DNA of 36,020 bases from Candidatus Cloacimonadota bacterium (GTDB lineage Bacteria; Cloacimonadota; Cloacimonadia; Cloacimonadales; Cloacimonadaceae): NCBI GenBank assembly GCA_012516855.1, contig JAAYWB010000018.1:1-36020 (forward strand). Direction: 5' to 3'. The notes below the pieces were generated by a model. The model worked only from the letters and a program-made list of their open reading frames with translations. It was not told the origin of the DNA and did no database searches. The position numbers were made by a program, and so were the translations under genes. This document shows, piece by piece, positions 14,872 to 23,700 of the stretch (positions are counted from its first letter, which is position 1; each line of letters opens with the position of its first letter).

Positions 14872-15908
14872 GCAGCCTGTACGGGATTCGGCCTGAAGAA
14901 CTGCAAAGCTTTTTCAGCTCCGCTTTCCCTGCCTATCGGGTGCGCCAGTTGCTGAACTGGATTTACCGCAAATTCGTTTTCGACCCGGCCTTGATGACTG
15001 ATTTGGCCTCGGATTTCCGCGCCGCCCTTGTTTCGGCTTTTGACCTTTCGATGCCTGCCGTCGCTGAGAAAAAGCTTTCCGTGGACGGCAGCGCCAAATA
15101 CCGCCTTGTCCTGGCCGATGGCGCCCAAATCGAGATGGTGCTGATGCCCCAGGATAAAAAGCAGACCCTCTGTGTTTCCACCCAAGTTGGCTGTTCCCGC
15201 GCCTGCTCCTTCTGCGCCACCGGCAGAATGGGCAGGAAGCGCGATCTCGCCGTCCACGAAATCGTGCAGCAGGTGCTTCTGGCCGCTTCCGAGGCCGAGC
15301 CCGCCCTTACCAACCTCGTTTTTATGGGCATGGGCGAGCCTTTGGACAACCTGGACAACGTTTTGGAAGCTGTCTCGCTCATCCAGCACGAACGCGCCCT
15401 GGCTTTCAGCCCGCGCCGCGTGACTGTCTCCACCTGCGGGATCGTGCCTGGCATCCAGCGCCTGGCAGAATCAGGCCTCAAAGTGAAGCTGGCTGTGTCG
15501 CTCAATTCCACCCGGGATGAGGTGCGCGGCCAACTGATGCCGGTGAACAACAGGTATCCCCTGTCCGTTCTGAAGAGAGCCCTGCTCTATTTCCAGCACC
15601 GCAGCCCCTTCAGGATAACGCTGGAATACATCCTCATCCCAGATGTGAACATGGCCGCCCAGGACCTGAAAGCCCTGCGCAAGTTCTGCGGCGACCTTTC
15701 CTGCAAGCTTAATTTCATCCCCTATAATCCCGTGCCCTCATTGCCGTTCCGGGCCCCCACCGAAGCCGAGATAGAGGCTTTCATGGAAAGCGCGCGCGAC
15801 CTGCCCCAGGCCGTGACGCTCCGCCGCAGCAAGGGCGCGGATATCAGCGGAGCCTGCGGCCAACTGGTCGCGGAGAGCACCGCCAAACCAACAGGAGTTT
15901 CCCCATGA
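14865..15908 (+). CDS. rlmN: Dual-specificity RNA methyltransferase RlmN
   Basis: The 347-residue radical-SAM enzyme has the RlmN/Cfr cluster motif C110-x3-C114-x2-C117, a preceding conserved S-T-Q-V-G, the FMGMGEPLDN segment and the C-terminal S-G-A-C-G-Q-L cysteine that forms the protein-RNA methylene intermediate. It methylates C2 of A2503 in 23S rRNA and A37 of some tRNAs. The N-terminal accessory domain (LYGIRPEEL to about 90) fits RlmN. Cfr is unlikely given the housekeeping context. It overlaps ricT by 7 bp and deoC by 4 bp. Confidence 0.93.
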   Translation: MLSSLYGIRPEELQSFFSSAFPAYRVRQLLNWIYRKFVFDPALMTDLASDFRAALVSAFDLSMPAVAEKKLSVDGSAKYRLVLADGAQIEMVLMPQDKKQTLCVSTQVGCSRACSFCATGRMGRKRDLAVHEIVQQVLLAASEAEPALTNLVFMGMGEPLDNLDNVLEAVSLIQHERALAFSPRRVTVSTCGIVPGIQRLAESGLKVKLAVSLNSTRDEVRGQLMPVNNRYPLSVLKRALLYFQHRSPFRITLEYILIPDVNMAAQDLKALRKFCGDLSCKLNFIPYNPVPSLPFRAPTEAEIEAFMESARDLPQAVTLRRSKGADISGACGQLVAESTAKPTGVSP

Positions 15909-16684
15909 ACCAGATCAAAACCATCGCCCGGCGTCTCTTTGGCGACAATCCGCCCTGCAAATGCGGTGGCGCCCATATCGTCTGTCTTGGCTGCGCTGTT
16001 TGCCGCGCTGCCAAGACAGACCAGATTTACGATCCCGCCGCCGGAATCGCCTCCATCATTGACGCCACCCTCCTCCGCGCCGACGCCACCCAAGCTGAGG
16101 TGAACGAGCTTTGCGACCTCGCCAACGACCACAAATGCGCCTCTGTCTGCGTCAATTCCCATTTTTCCCATCCTCTCCAGCTACGCCTTTCCGCCGCCGT
16201 TAAATCCTGCACTGTGATTAATTTCCCTTTGGGCGCCGGCTACACCTACGCCGTGGCCGCGGAGGCCCTGGCCGTTATCAACACGGGCATCGAGGAACTG
16301 GACATGGTGCAGAACCTCAGCGCTGTTAAAAGTGGCCACATCCTGCATTCCTACGAACTCATCCGCAACATAGCTGAACTCTGCCGCAGCAACAGGGTTC
16401 TGCTCAAGGTGATCCTGGAAACCTGCTTCCTGTCGGAGGAAGAGATCATCGCCTGCTCGCTCTACGCCAAGAAAGCGGGTGCAGAATTCATCAAAACCTC
16501 CACCGGTTTCGGCTCCGCCGGGGCAACGGTGGAAAACGTCCGCCTCATGCGTGAGACGGTGGGCCCAAAAATCGGCGTGAAGGCCTCCGGCGGGATTCGC
16601 ACCCGTGAACAGGCTTTGGCCATGATCGAGGCAGGCGCCAACCGCATCGGCGCCAGCAGCGTCACCGCTCTCATCTGGGGATGA
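15905..16684 (+). CDS. deoC: Deoxyribose-phosphate aldolase with Cys-rich N-terminus
   Basis: The 259-residue protein matches class I DeoC: the ELD133-MVQN segment, Schiff-base lysine in FIK197-TSTGF, and VKASGGIRT with the second lysine near 226. It cleaves 2-deoxyribose 5-phosphate to glyceraldehyde 3-phosphate and acetaldehyde. Unusually, residues 18-33 carry five cysteines and a histidine (C18, C20, H24, C27, C30, C33), resembling a small metal- or cluster-binding site ahead of the TIM barrel, which starts near residue 48. Starting later, without this segment, would need a non-ATG codon, and the ATGA overlap with rlmN supports the long form. It is coupled to thyX by another 4-bp overlap. 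Confidence 0.92.
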   Translation: MNQIKTIARRLFGDNPPCKCGGAHIVCLGCAVCRAAKTDQIYDPAAGIASIIDATLLRADATQAEVNELCDLANDHKCASVCVNSHFSHPLQLRLSAAVKSCTVINFPLGAGYTYAVAAEALAVINTGIEELDMVQNLSAVKSGHILHSYELIRNIAELCRSNRVLLKVILETCFLSEEEIIACSLYAKKAGAEFIKTSTGFGSAGATVENVRLMRETVGPKIGVKASGGIRTREQALAMIEAGANRIGASSVTALIWG

Positions 16685-18111
16685 ATGTGAAGGTCACCCT
16701 CGCCGGCTACAATATCGACAGCTCCCTGATACGCTCTCTGGATCGGGATTCTGCCACTCCCGAAGTAATTTCCGCCGCCTACGCCCGCATCAGCCGCAGC
16801 AGCAAATCCGTTTCGGAATTGCGGGCGGAAGCGCTGGCAGATGTCGCCAAAGCGAGGAAATCGAACCAGACCATCGTCTTTGATTTGGGCCATGCCTCCG
16901 TGGCTGAACACGCTGTCTTCAACTTCGATGTGATCGGTGTTTCCCGCCTTGTCACCGAGAGCATGGAGACCCTGCGCTTCGCCTCTTTCACCGAAAAATC
17001 GCAGCGTTACGTCACTTTTTCCAGGGACTATGTGATTCCCGAAGAACTGAGCGCCCCTGCCCATGCCAAATTGAAAGCCAAATACTTGCGGGTGATGGAC
17101 GCCCTCTTCGCTGAATACCAAGCCAGTTTTGAGGCCCTGAAAACCCTTTATACGTCGAGGATTTCGGATTTGCCGGCCCGCGCCCGGGAGGGCATGGCCA
17201 AGGAAGACGCCCGTTATATCCTGCCCCTGGCTACCAAGACCCAGCTTGGGATGACCATCAACGCCCGCAGCTTGGAAAACCTGCTCCGGCGCCTGGTGAA
17301 TGACCCGCTCAACGAAGCCAGGGAGCTTTACGCCGAGCTGTTGAAACCTGCCAAAGAACTCTGCCCCTCCCTGGTCCGCCATGTGGAGGCGGAACCTTTC
17401 ACGGGGACTTTTAAGCTCCCGGCATCCAAAGTGCCGGAGGACGATTTTCCGGAAGGGGAATCCGCCCGCTTGCTCGACAGCCCTCAGGATGCCGACAGCG
17501 TCATCCTCGCGGCTCTTGTGTATGAACAAACCCAACTAAGCTGGGAACAGTGCGTGGAAGCGGTTTCCGGATTATCCCCCCAAGCCAGACAAAGTCTCTG
17601 GAACAAGGTTTTCGCGCACATCCGCCCCTGGAGCAAGATGCACCGAGCCTTCGAGCTGGCTGATTTCACTTTCGAACTGGCTATGTCTGAAAGCTGCTGG
17701 GCCCAGTTCAAACGCCACCGCGTAGGCACCATCATCAAGCAGAAAAACCCCTCCACCGGCCTCTGCGTGATGCCTGAAGCCATTATCTCCATTGGCCGAG
17801 CCGACCACTGGGACGAGCTTTTGGACCGGGTTGAAGGCCTGAGGGATAGCCTGGCCGCGGTCCTGCCAGAACTTTCAGCATACGCGCGCCTAAATGCCGA
17901 CCGCGTCAGGGTGCTGGTGAAAATGAACCTCCGCGAGCTCTACCACCTCATCCGCCTGCGCTGTGACGAACATGCCCAGTGGGAAATAAACCTCCTTGCC
18001 CACGACATCGCTTCCGAACTTCGCCAAGCCGCTCCCAACGCCGCTTCCTGGCTTTGCGGCAAGAGCGAATTCGTCGCCCCCGCCTCCGGCCGTCCCGGCC
18101 AAAACGATTGA
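16681..18111 (+). CDS. thyX: FAD-dependent thymidylate synthase, long form
   Basis: The 476-residue protein is about twice the usual ThyX length and looks like two ThyX-type halves. The first (about 1-235) has VAEHAVFNF and R99-F-A-S102-F-T-E-K-S107-Q-R109-Y110, aligning with the ThyX signature RHRxxSxNxxSxRY but with T-L-R where R-H-R should be. The second (about 265-460) has R345-H-R347 followed by VGTIIKQKNPS, without the SxNxxSxR part, and a C-terminal NLRELYHLIRLRCDEHAQWEI typical of ThyX. It should methylate dUMP using FAD and folate, but complementary motif loss leaves catalysis to be tested. The deoC-thyX pairing suits deoxynucleotide metabolism. Confidence 0.85.
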   Translation: MNVKVTLAGYNIDSSLIRSLDRDSATPEVISAAYARISRSSKSVSELRAEALADVAKARKSNQTIVFDLGHASVAEHAVFNFDVIGVSRLVTESMETLRFASFTEKSQRYVTFSRDYVIPEELSAPAHAKLKAKYLRVMDALFAEYQASFEALKTLYTSRISDLPARAREGMAKEDARYILPLATKTQLGMTINARSLENLLRRLVNDPLNEARELYAELLKPAKELCPSLVRHVEAEPFTGTFKLPASKVPEDDFPEGESARLLDSPQDADSVILAALVYEQTQLSWEQCVEAVSGLSPQARQSLWNKVFAHIRPWSKMHRAFELADFTFELAMSESCWAQFKRHRVGTIIKQKNPSTGLCVMPEAIISIGRADHWDELLDRVEGLRDSLAAVLPELSAYARLNADRVRVLVKMNLRELYHLIRLRCDEHAQWEINLLAHDIASELRQAAPNAASWLCGKSEFVAPASGRPGQND

Positions 18112-18152
18112 CAGATTCCCCCCTTTCAAAATCGATGTTTATCGGTATCCGC

Positions 18153-18229
18153 GTCCCTGTAGCTCAGCTGGATAGAGTGGCACCCTCCGAAGGTGAAGGT
18201 CAGGCGTTCGAATCGCCTCAGGGACGCCA
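18153..18229 (+). tRNA. tRNA-Arg (CCG)
   Basis: The 77-nt cloverleaf has acceptor arms GTCCCTG/CAGGGAC, D-arm GCTC/GAGT, anticodon loop CTCCGAA giving anticodon CCG (arginine, codon CGG), 5-nt variable loop, T-arm AGGCG-TTCGAAT-CGCCT, and an encoded CCA (18227-18229). The top pair of the anticodon stem (27-43) is G-A rather than Watson-Crick. It begins 41 nt after thyX and ends 12 nt before the ABC-F start codon, so processing of a shared transcript would create that mRNA's 5' end. Confidence 0.93.
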
Positions 18230-18241
18230 GCTTTTCTGATC

Positions 18242-20017
18242 ATGGCTTCAGATGTTGTGATCACCCTTGACAATCTTGCCAAACAGATAGGCAGCAAGGT
18301 CATCTTCTCCGGTCTCGGCCTCGGCATCCATTCAGGCGACAAAATTGGTCTGGTGGGTGTTAACGGCTGCGGCAAATCCACCCTCCTCAAAGTTCTCGCT
18401 TCCCAAATCGAGCCGACGGAAGGCAACATCGTCATCCGGGGCGGGCTCAAGCTCGGATATCTGCCCCAGGAAACCCCTCAGGCTGACGATACAGCCGTTT
18501 TGGACTACATTCAGCCTCCTTCCTTTGCCCCCGAAAGCGACGGGGAACACCGCTACAAGGCCATGCTCACCGTTCTTGGCCTCACCGAATTTGATAAACC
18601 GCTCGGCTTCCTCTCCGGAGGACAGCGCCGCAAGGCTGACCTCGCCCGCGTTTTGGTGGGCGAACCGGACATCCTCATCCTGGACGAACCCACCAACCAC
18701 CTCGATTTGGACGTCATAGAATGGATGCAGGACTTTCTGGCGGAAACCAAAAAGACCGTCATCTTCGTAACCCACGACCGCTATTTCCTCGACGCCGTCA
18801 GCAACCGCGTGCTGGAAATCTACCACGGCCGCTGCCACATCCACGAGGGCAACTATTCCGCCTACGTGCGCGGAAAGCTCATCCGCGCCACCGACATCCA
18901 GCGCAAGGAAACCCGCCGCCAGGCCCAACTTAAAAAAGAGCTTGACTGGCTGAACCGCGGCGCCAAAGCCCGTGCCACCAAACCCAAAAACCACGTTGAC
19001 CGGGTGCGCGAACTCCTTTCCAAAAGCTATCTCATCTCCAACGCTGAGCTCGACATCTCCTTTCAGACGGACCGCCTGGGCAAAACCATCCTCGAGCTGC
19101 ACAGACTTAGCAAAAGCTACGGCTCACAGGAGCTTTTCACCGATATCGACCACAATTTCCAACCCCGCGAACGCATCGGCATCATCGGCCCCAACGGCTG
19201 CGGCAAAACCACTTTGCTAAAGATAATCGTCGGCGAAGTGGAGCCGGACCTCGGCAGCGTGAAGGTGGGCGTGAACACCCATTTTTCCTATTACCGCCAG
19301 GAGGATGAGAGCTTTGACCCCGCCCTCAGCGTCTATGAATACATCGCCCAATTCGCCGAGGTGATCAGAACCCGCGACGGCAGCAAGGTGACCGCCACGG
19401 AGATGCTGAAGCGCTTCCTCTTCGACGCCAAAATGCAGCAGCAGAAACTCTCCTCCCTCTCCGGAGGCGAGCTAAAGCGACTCTATCTGCTCAAATCCCT
19501 TATGTTTGGCGCCAATTTCATCATCCTCGATGAACCCACCAACGACCTCGACATCCGCACCCTGGAAATCCTCGAGGACTACTTGGACGCCTTTGCCGGC
19601 TGCCTCCTCGTCGTTTCCCACGACCGCTTTTTTCTGGATCGCTGCGTGGATTACCTCTTCATCTTCGAAGGCTCTTCCATCCGCAAATTCCCCGGCAATT
19701 ACTCCGATTACCTCCTGGTGAAGAAATTCCAGTGCGAGGAGGAGGCTGACCAGGCCGCCAAAACCACACTCCAGCGCCCCAAACGCACCCAGAAAGGACT
19801 TAGCTACAACGAACAGCGAGAACTGAAGCTCCTCACCCAGGAAATAGAAAGCCTCGAAACCCGCATCTCGGAACTCGAGGATTCGCTAAACTCACCCTCC
19901 GAACAACTCTCCCACCTCGACTACGCCCGCATCAGCGCCGACCTGCAAAACCTCAGCGAACACCACCAGGCCAAACTGCAGCGCTGGCTGGAACTCGACG
20001 ATAAAGCCGGAAACTGA
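18242..20017 (+). CDS. ABC-F family ATPase (Uup/EttA-like)
   Basis: The 591-residue soluble protein has two ABC domains and no membrane segments: Walker A GVNGCGKST (about 39-47) and GPNGCGKTT (about 317-325), signatures LSGGQRR and LSGGELKR, Walker B LILDEPTNHLD and IILDEPTNDLD, an inter-domain linker rich in basic residues (RKETRRQAQLKKELDW) and a C-terminal coiled coil (about 520-590). ABC-F proteins act on ribosomes in translation; the C-terminal coil favours the Uup-like branch. Antibiotic resistance is not implied. The ATG lies 12 nt after a tRNA CCA end, with no Shine-Dalgarno sequence visible. Confidence 0.92.
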   Translation: MASDVVITLDNLAKQIGSKVIFSGLGLGIHSGDKIGLVGVNGCGKSTLLKVLASQIEPTEGNIVIRGGLKLGYLPQETPQADDTAVLDYIQPPSFAPESDGEHRYKAMLTVLGLTEFDKPLGFLSGGQRRKADLARVLVGEPDILILDEPTNHLDLDVIEWMQDFLAETKKTVIFVTHDRYFLDAVSNRVLEIYHGRCHIHEGNYSAYVRGKLIRATDIQRKETRRQAQLKKELDWLNRGAKARATKPKNHVDRVRELLSKSYLISNAELDISFQTDRLGKTILELHRLSKSYGSQELFTDIDHNFQPRERIGIIGPNGCGKTTLLKIIVGEVEPDLGSVKVGVNTHFSYYRQEDESFDPALSVYEYIAQFAEVIRTRDGSKVTATEMLKRFLFDAKMQQQKLSSLSGGELKRLYLLKSLMFGANFIILDEPTNDLDIRTLEILEDYLDAFAGCLLVVSHDRFFLDRCVDYLFIFEGSSIRKFPGNYSDYLLVKKFQCEEEADQAAKTTLQRPKRTQKGLSYNEQRELKLLTQEIESLETRISELEDSLNSPSEQLSHLDYARISADLQNLSEHHQAKLQRWLELDDKAGN

Positions 20018-20170
20018 CGGCCAGTATATCCATCATCCTAACATCGTAATCCTAAAGGTGCGAAACTGGGACGTAGGTTTCTCTTTAGACTTGTCACATA
20101 GAAAATGTTATCATCAGGCTCTCTTTCAAAACTTGACTATTGGTTGTCGAAGATTTCTACTTTCCATTCA
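20018..20170. other. Non-coding spacer after ABC-F gene
   Basis: I see no convincing gene, terminator or promoter here. The short ORFs in this area run into repeat copy B and are rejected. It includes one GACGTAGGTTT word also present in the 57-bp tandem repeat region, too short to mean much. Confidence 0.4.
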
Positions 20171-20516
20171 GCCTGGCGTCCAGCGAACACAGTGAGCATG
20201 GACGGCAGGAAACATTGGAAGAATCATTCATTTCTGCCGTCGAAGCTGTTGGAGACTGGAATCCAGCGAGCTCGCGAGTTTGGACTACAGGGATTGTTGC
20301 TGCTGGCGTCGATTCCCCACTCGACGCCAGCGTGTGGTCCGGCCGTTAAGGCCCTTTCTTTTGCCTTGGTTTCGCCTCCCGCATGATTCCCGCGTCCGGT
20401 GCGGGCATCATGCGAGAGGCGTGGGAGAGGGAATATCGCAGGCGCTAAGGGCGTGGCTGGCAGGGCACTGCGTCTGCCGGACGCTTACTGCTCTTTAAGC
20501 CCACCTTTTTCATATA
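20171..20516 (-). repeat. Dispersed structured repeat, copy B
   Basis: Read on the - strand, this is the same element as 1273-1548. The part from about 20320 to 20510 is nearly identical to copy A, with only a handful of differences in about 200 nt. Copy B has about 70 bp of extra sequence (about 20239-20315) and contains a perfect 10-bp hairpin, CTGGCGTCGA/TCGACGCCAG (20301-20328). Near identity between non-coding copies 19 kb apart indicates recent copying or gene conversion. It lies between the ABC-F and DUF4175 genes. Confidence 0.88.
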
Positions 20517-20518
20517 AA

Positions 20519-20610
20519 GACCGTTGAATAATACATCCGCATGTGAATTGAGATGAATTCACCCTATTCCACATCATTTTTTCCGACCCAACAGGCTTTT
20601 TGGTCTGTTC
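20519..20610 (-). mobile_element. Solo IS end (inverted copy of 216-308)
   Basis: Reverse complement matches the IS end at 216-308 (shared blocks AACAGACCAAAAA, TAGGGTGAATTCAT, ATTATTCAAC). No transposase is adjacent, so this is a remnant. It directly abuts repeat B in the same relative order as at the left locus, where about 970 bp separates the two. Confidence 0.6.
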
Positions 20611-20683
20611 AAAAATCAAAAACGCCCCAACGGCGAATCCCTTTCTTCGCGGAGATGAAACACGCCCCCAGGCCAAATTGTGA

Positions 20684-20711
20684 TTGACGAAAACCGGCGC
20701 CTGCAGATTTG
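20684..20711 (+). promoter_or_regulatory. Candidate promoter of DUF4175 gene
   Basis: TTG (20684-20686, within TTGACG), a 17-nt spacer and CAGATTTG (20704-20711) match the Bacteroidota-type -33/-7 pattern at 7 of 8 positions in the -7 box. It lies 23 nt before the ATG at 20735. Confidence 0.4.
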
Positions 20712-20734
20712 ATCTCTGTTATGGATAAGGTCGA

Positions 20735-23700
20735 ATGAACGAATTCTTGAGCAAACTGCACAACTTCAAGCGGGGCTTGAACCTGCGGATACTGGCGCGG
20801 GCGCTGGTGATTTCGCTGCTCTGCCTCGTTGTGGGTTTGCACGCCTACTTTCTGGTATGGTTGAACACCCCCGCGCAGTCGCCGACGCTGGTTTACCTGA
20901 ATTACGCGCTCAGGGCGCTGATGGTGGGTTTGGTCCTTTTCCTCATCTACAAAGGCATCCGGGGTTTTTATGACAACCGCTCCGCCGCCCGCTGGCTGGA
21001 CCGCCAGACCGAGCACGAGGACGACCTTTACCAAAACCTCTGGGAACTGAAGCAGCAAAAGGAAAGCGAACCGGTTCTGGACGCCCTGGCCAGACAGGCG
21101 CAGAGCCGGCTCAAAGCTTCATCCTACCGCCTCCCCAGGCTTTTCCAGCCCAGCCAGTGGTGGCTTATCCTCTTTGTGCTGGCGGGCATCGGCAGCGTTT
21201 GGGCCCTCGGCTGGAACGAGTTTCGCTATGCTCTGAACCAGTTCCGGGCGGTGAAAGCGGACGCCATAGAGTATAAAAAAACCGTCGAACTCAGCCCTGG
21301 CAACGTGACCATCGGCAAAGGCCAGCAGCTCGTGATCAGGGTTTTGGAGCCGGACACCCGGCTGAAGCACCGTCTCTTTTACCGCTGGGACAAACAGTGG
21401 CGCGAACTGGGAATGACGGACAACAGCTACAGCTTTCCCGCGCTGGAATACAGCATCGAATACTACGTGAAAAACGAAGTGGCCTCCAGCCCTGTTTACA
21501 ATGTCGTTTGCCTGGATGAGCCCTTCGCGCGGAGCTGGTCGCTTTACTATAAATATCCTGCCTACACGGGCCTCGGCAGCCGTTCTGACAGCCTCAGCTA
21601 CGGCAACATCGAGGCTTACAAACACAGCGAGATCATCATCTCCCTGGGCACCAACATCCCCGTGGAAACAGCCGTGATGCGCTTTTCCGACGGAACTTCC
21701 CAGGCCTTGCAGCGGGTGGAGGAAACTTCCTTCAGCGGCAGAATCACCGTTACTGCACCCAAAACCTGGTATCTGGAACTCACCGACGCCCTGGGCCGCA
21801 AATCCCGGCCGGAAGAAAAAACCATCAGCGTGATACCGGACAACGCCCCGGAAATCCGCATCATCTATCCCGGCGAGGACGTGCTTCTGGACCAAAGCCT
21901 GCTGCTGCCGCTGATCATCACTGCCAGCGACGATTTCGGCCTGCGTGAGCTGAGCCTCCACTATCAAATAAACGACCGCCCTGCACAGCAGACGACGCTG
22001 CGTTCCCTCATCGGCTCCAAGCTCTTCACGCTGGACCACACCCTCGACCTGAAAGGCTTCGGCCTACTCCCTGGCGACACAGTTACCTACTGGGCGCAGG
22101 TTTGGGACAATTCGCCCGACCGTCAGAGCGCGCAATCCGTCAAATTCAAGGCCCGTTTCCCCTCCATAGAGGAGATCTACCGCGAAATCGAACGCCAGGC
22201 CCAGTCAAGCACTCAGGACCTCCAGAGCACGCTGAAGGAAGCCAAGGACCTGCAAAAGGACTTTGAGCAGAAACGCCGCGAACTGATGAAGAATGACAAA
22301 CTGGATTGGGAGGACAAAAAACAGCTGGAACATATGCTGGATACGCAGCAGCAGCTCACCGAGCAGGTGGAGAACGTGGTGCAGGACTTTCAGCGCTTGA
22401 TAGACCAGATGCAGCGCAACGACGCGGTTTCCTCCGAAACCCTGCAGAAAATGCAGAAAATCCAGGAACTGATGGAAGAGATCAGCACAGACGAACTGCG
22501 TGAGGCGATGAGCAAATTCGAGCAGGCGCTGATGAACGTGAAACCGGAGGACCTGCGCAAGGCGATGGAAAACATGAAATTCTCGATGGAGGATTTCAGC
22601 AAGAAAATCGACCAAACCCTCGCCCTGCTGGAAAGCATCAAGAAAGAACAGGCGCTGGACAAGGCTTTGCAGATATCCAAAGAGATGGAACAGATGCAAA
22701 GCGCCCTGAAGGACAAGACCGGCGATCCTAAACAGAACACGGACCGCCTGGCCCAGGAACAGGAAAACATCAGCGACAAATTAGACAACCTGCAAAAGGC
22801 CCTAGATGAAGCTGACAAACTGCTGGACCCCGCCAAAGACAAACAACTGAAGCAGGAAATGAAAGACCTCAAGCAGGACATGAAGAGTGGCCAGCTCCAG
22901 AAAAACATGCGGCAGAGCCAGCAACAGCTTCAGCAGAACCAGCGTTCCCAGTCCGGCCAATCACAATCCCAGGCCCTGGAAAAGATGCGCCAATACACGC
23001 GGCGGCTGAGCGAAATGAAAGAATCCATGGGCGGCGGCAGCATGCAGGAAGTGACCTCCGCCATGCAAAAGGCCATCCGCGAACTGCTTATCTTTTCCAA
23101 ACAGCATGAGGAACTGCGGGGCCGCTATGCAAACGACCCCTACCCCATCGTGAACGACCTCATCGCCCAGTATGAAGGCGTGCAGGTCTCTCTGAACCGG
23201 CTGTTCAGCGTTCCCCAGGTGACAATGTTCCTGCCGCCGAAATTCTATATCGACCTCACCGACACCAACCGCGGCTACCGCGATGTCTTCATTAACGTTA
23301 ACGAAATGCAGTATGCACAGATACCCGCCCAGATGGAAATCATCCAGAAAGGGCTGAACCTGATGATATACGACCTGATGCAGACCCTGAACAACCCTTC
23401 CGGCGGCGGAGGCGGAGGCGGGATGCAATCGCTGATGCAGATGCTGGGGCAAATGGGTGAGGAACAGATGGCTTTGAACATGCTTTCGGAGCAGCTTATG
23501 ATGCAGCTTCAGCAACAGGGCGGACGCATGGATGCCGGGATGCAGCAGCAAATCCAGAAACTGGCCTCGGACCAGGAACGCCTGGCCGAAAACCTGAAAC
23601 GGGCCCTACAAAACAATCCCGAAGCCCAGAAACAGGGCAACGCCATCAAAAAGATCATCGAGGAAGCGGAGGCTGTTTCTCGCCAACTGCGCAACAACCA

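Noticed and set aside
18242-20017. Antibiotic-resistance ABC-F protein
   Set aside because: The domain layout with C-terminal coiled coil fits a Uup-like housekeeping protein; nothing indicates a resistance type.
20105-20498. Three short + strand ORFs (93, 69 and 72 residues)
   Set aside because: They fall inside structured repeat copy B, have no ribosome-binding sites and are not kept in copy A.
22150-23500. Internal repeats in the DUF4175 gene as a separate repeat element
   Set aside because: Q/K/E-rich coiled-coil coding explains the low complexity; there is no repeated unit at DNA level.
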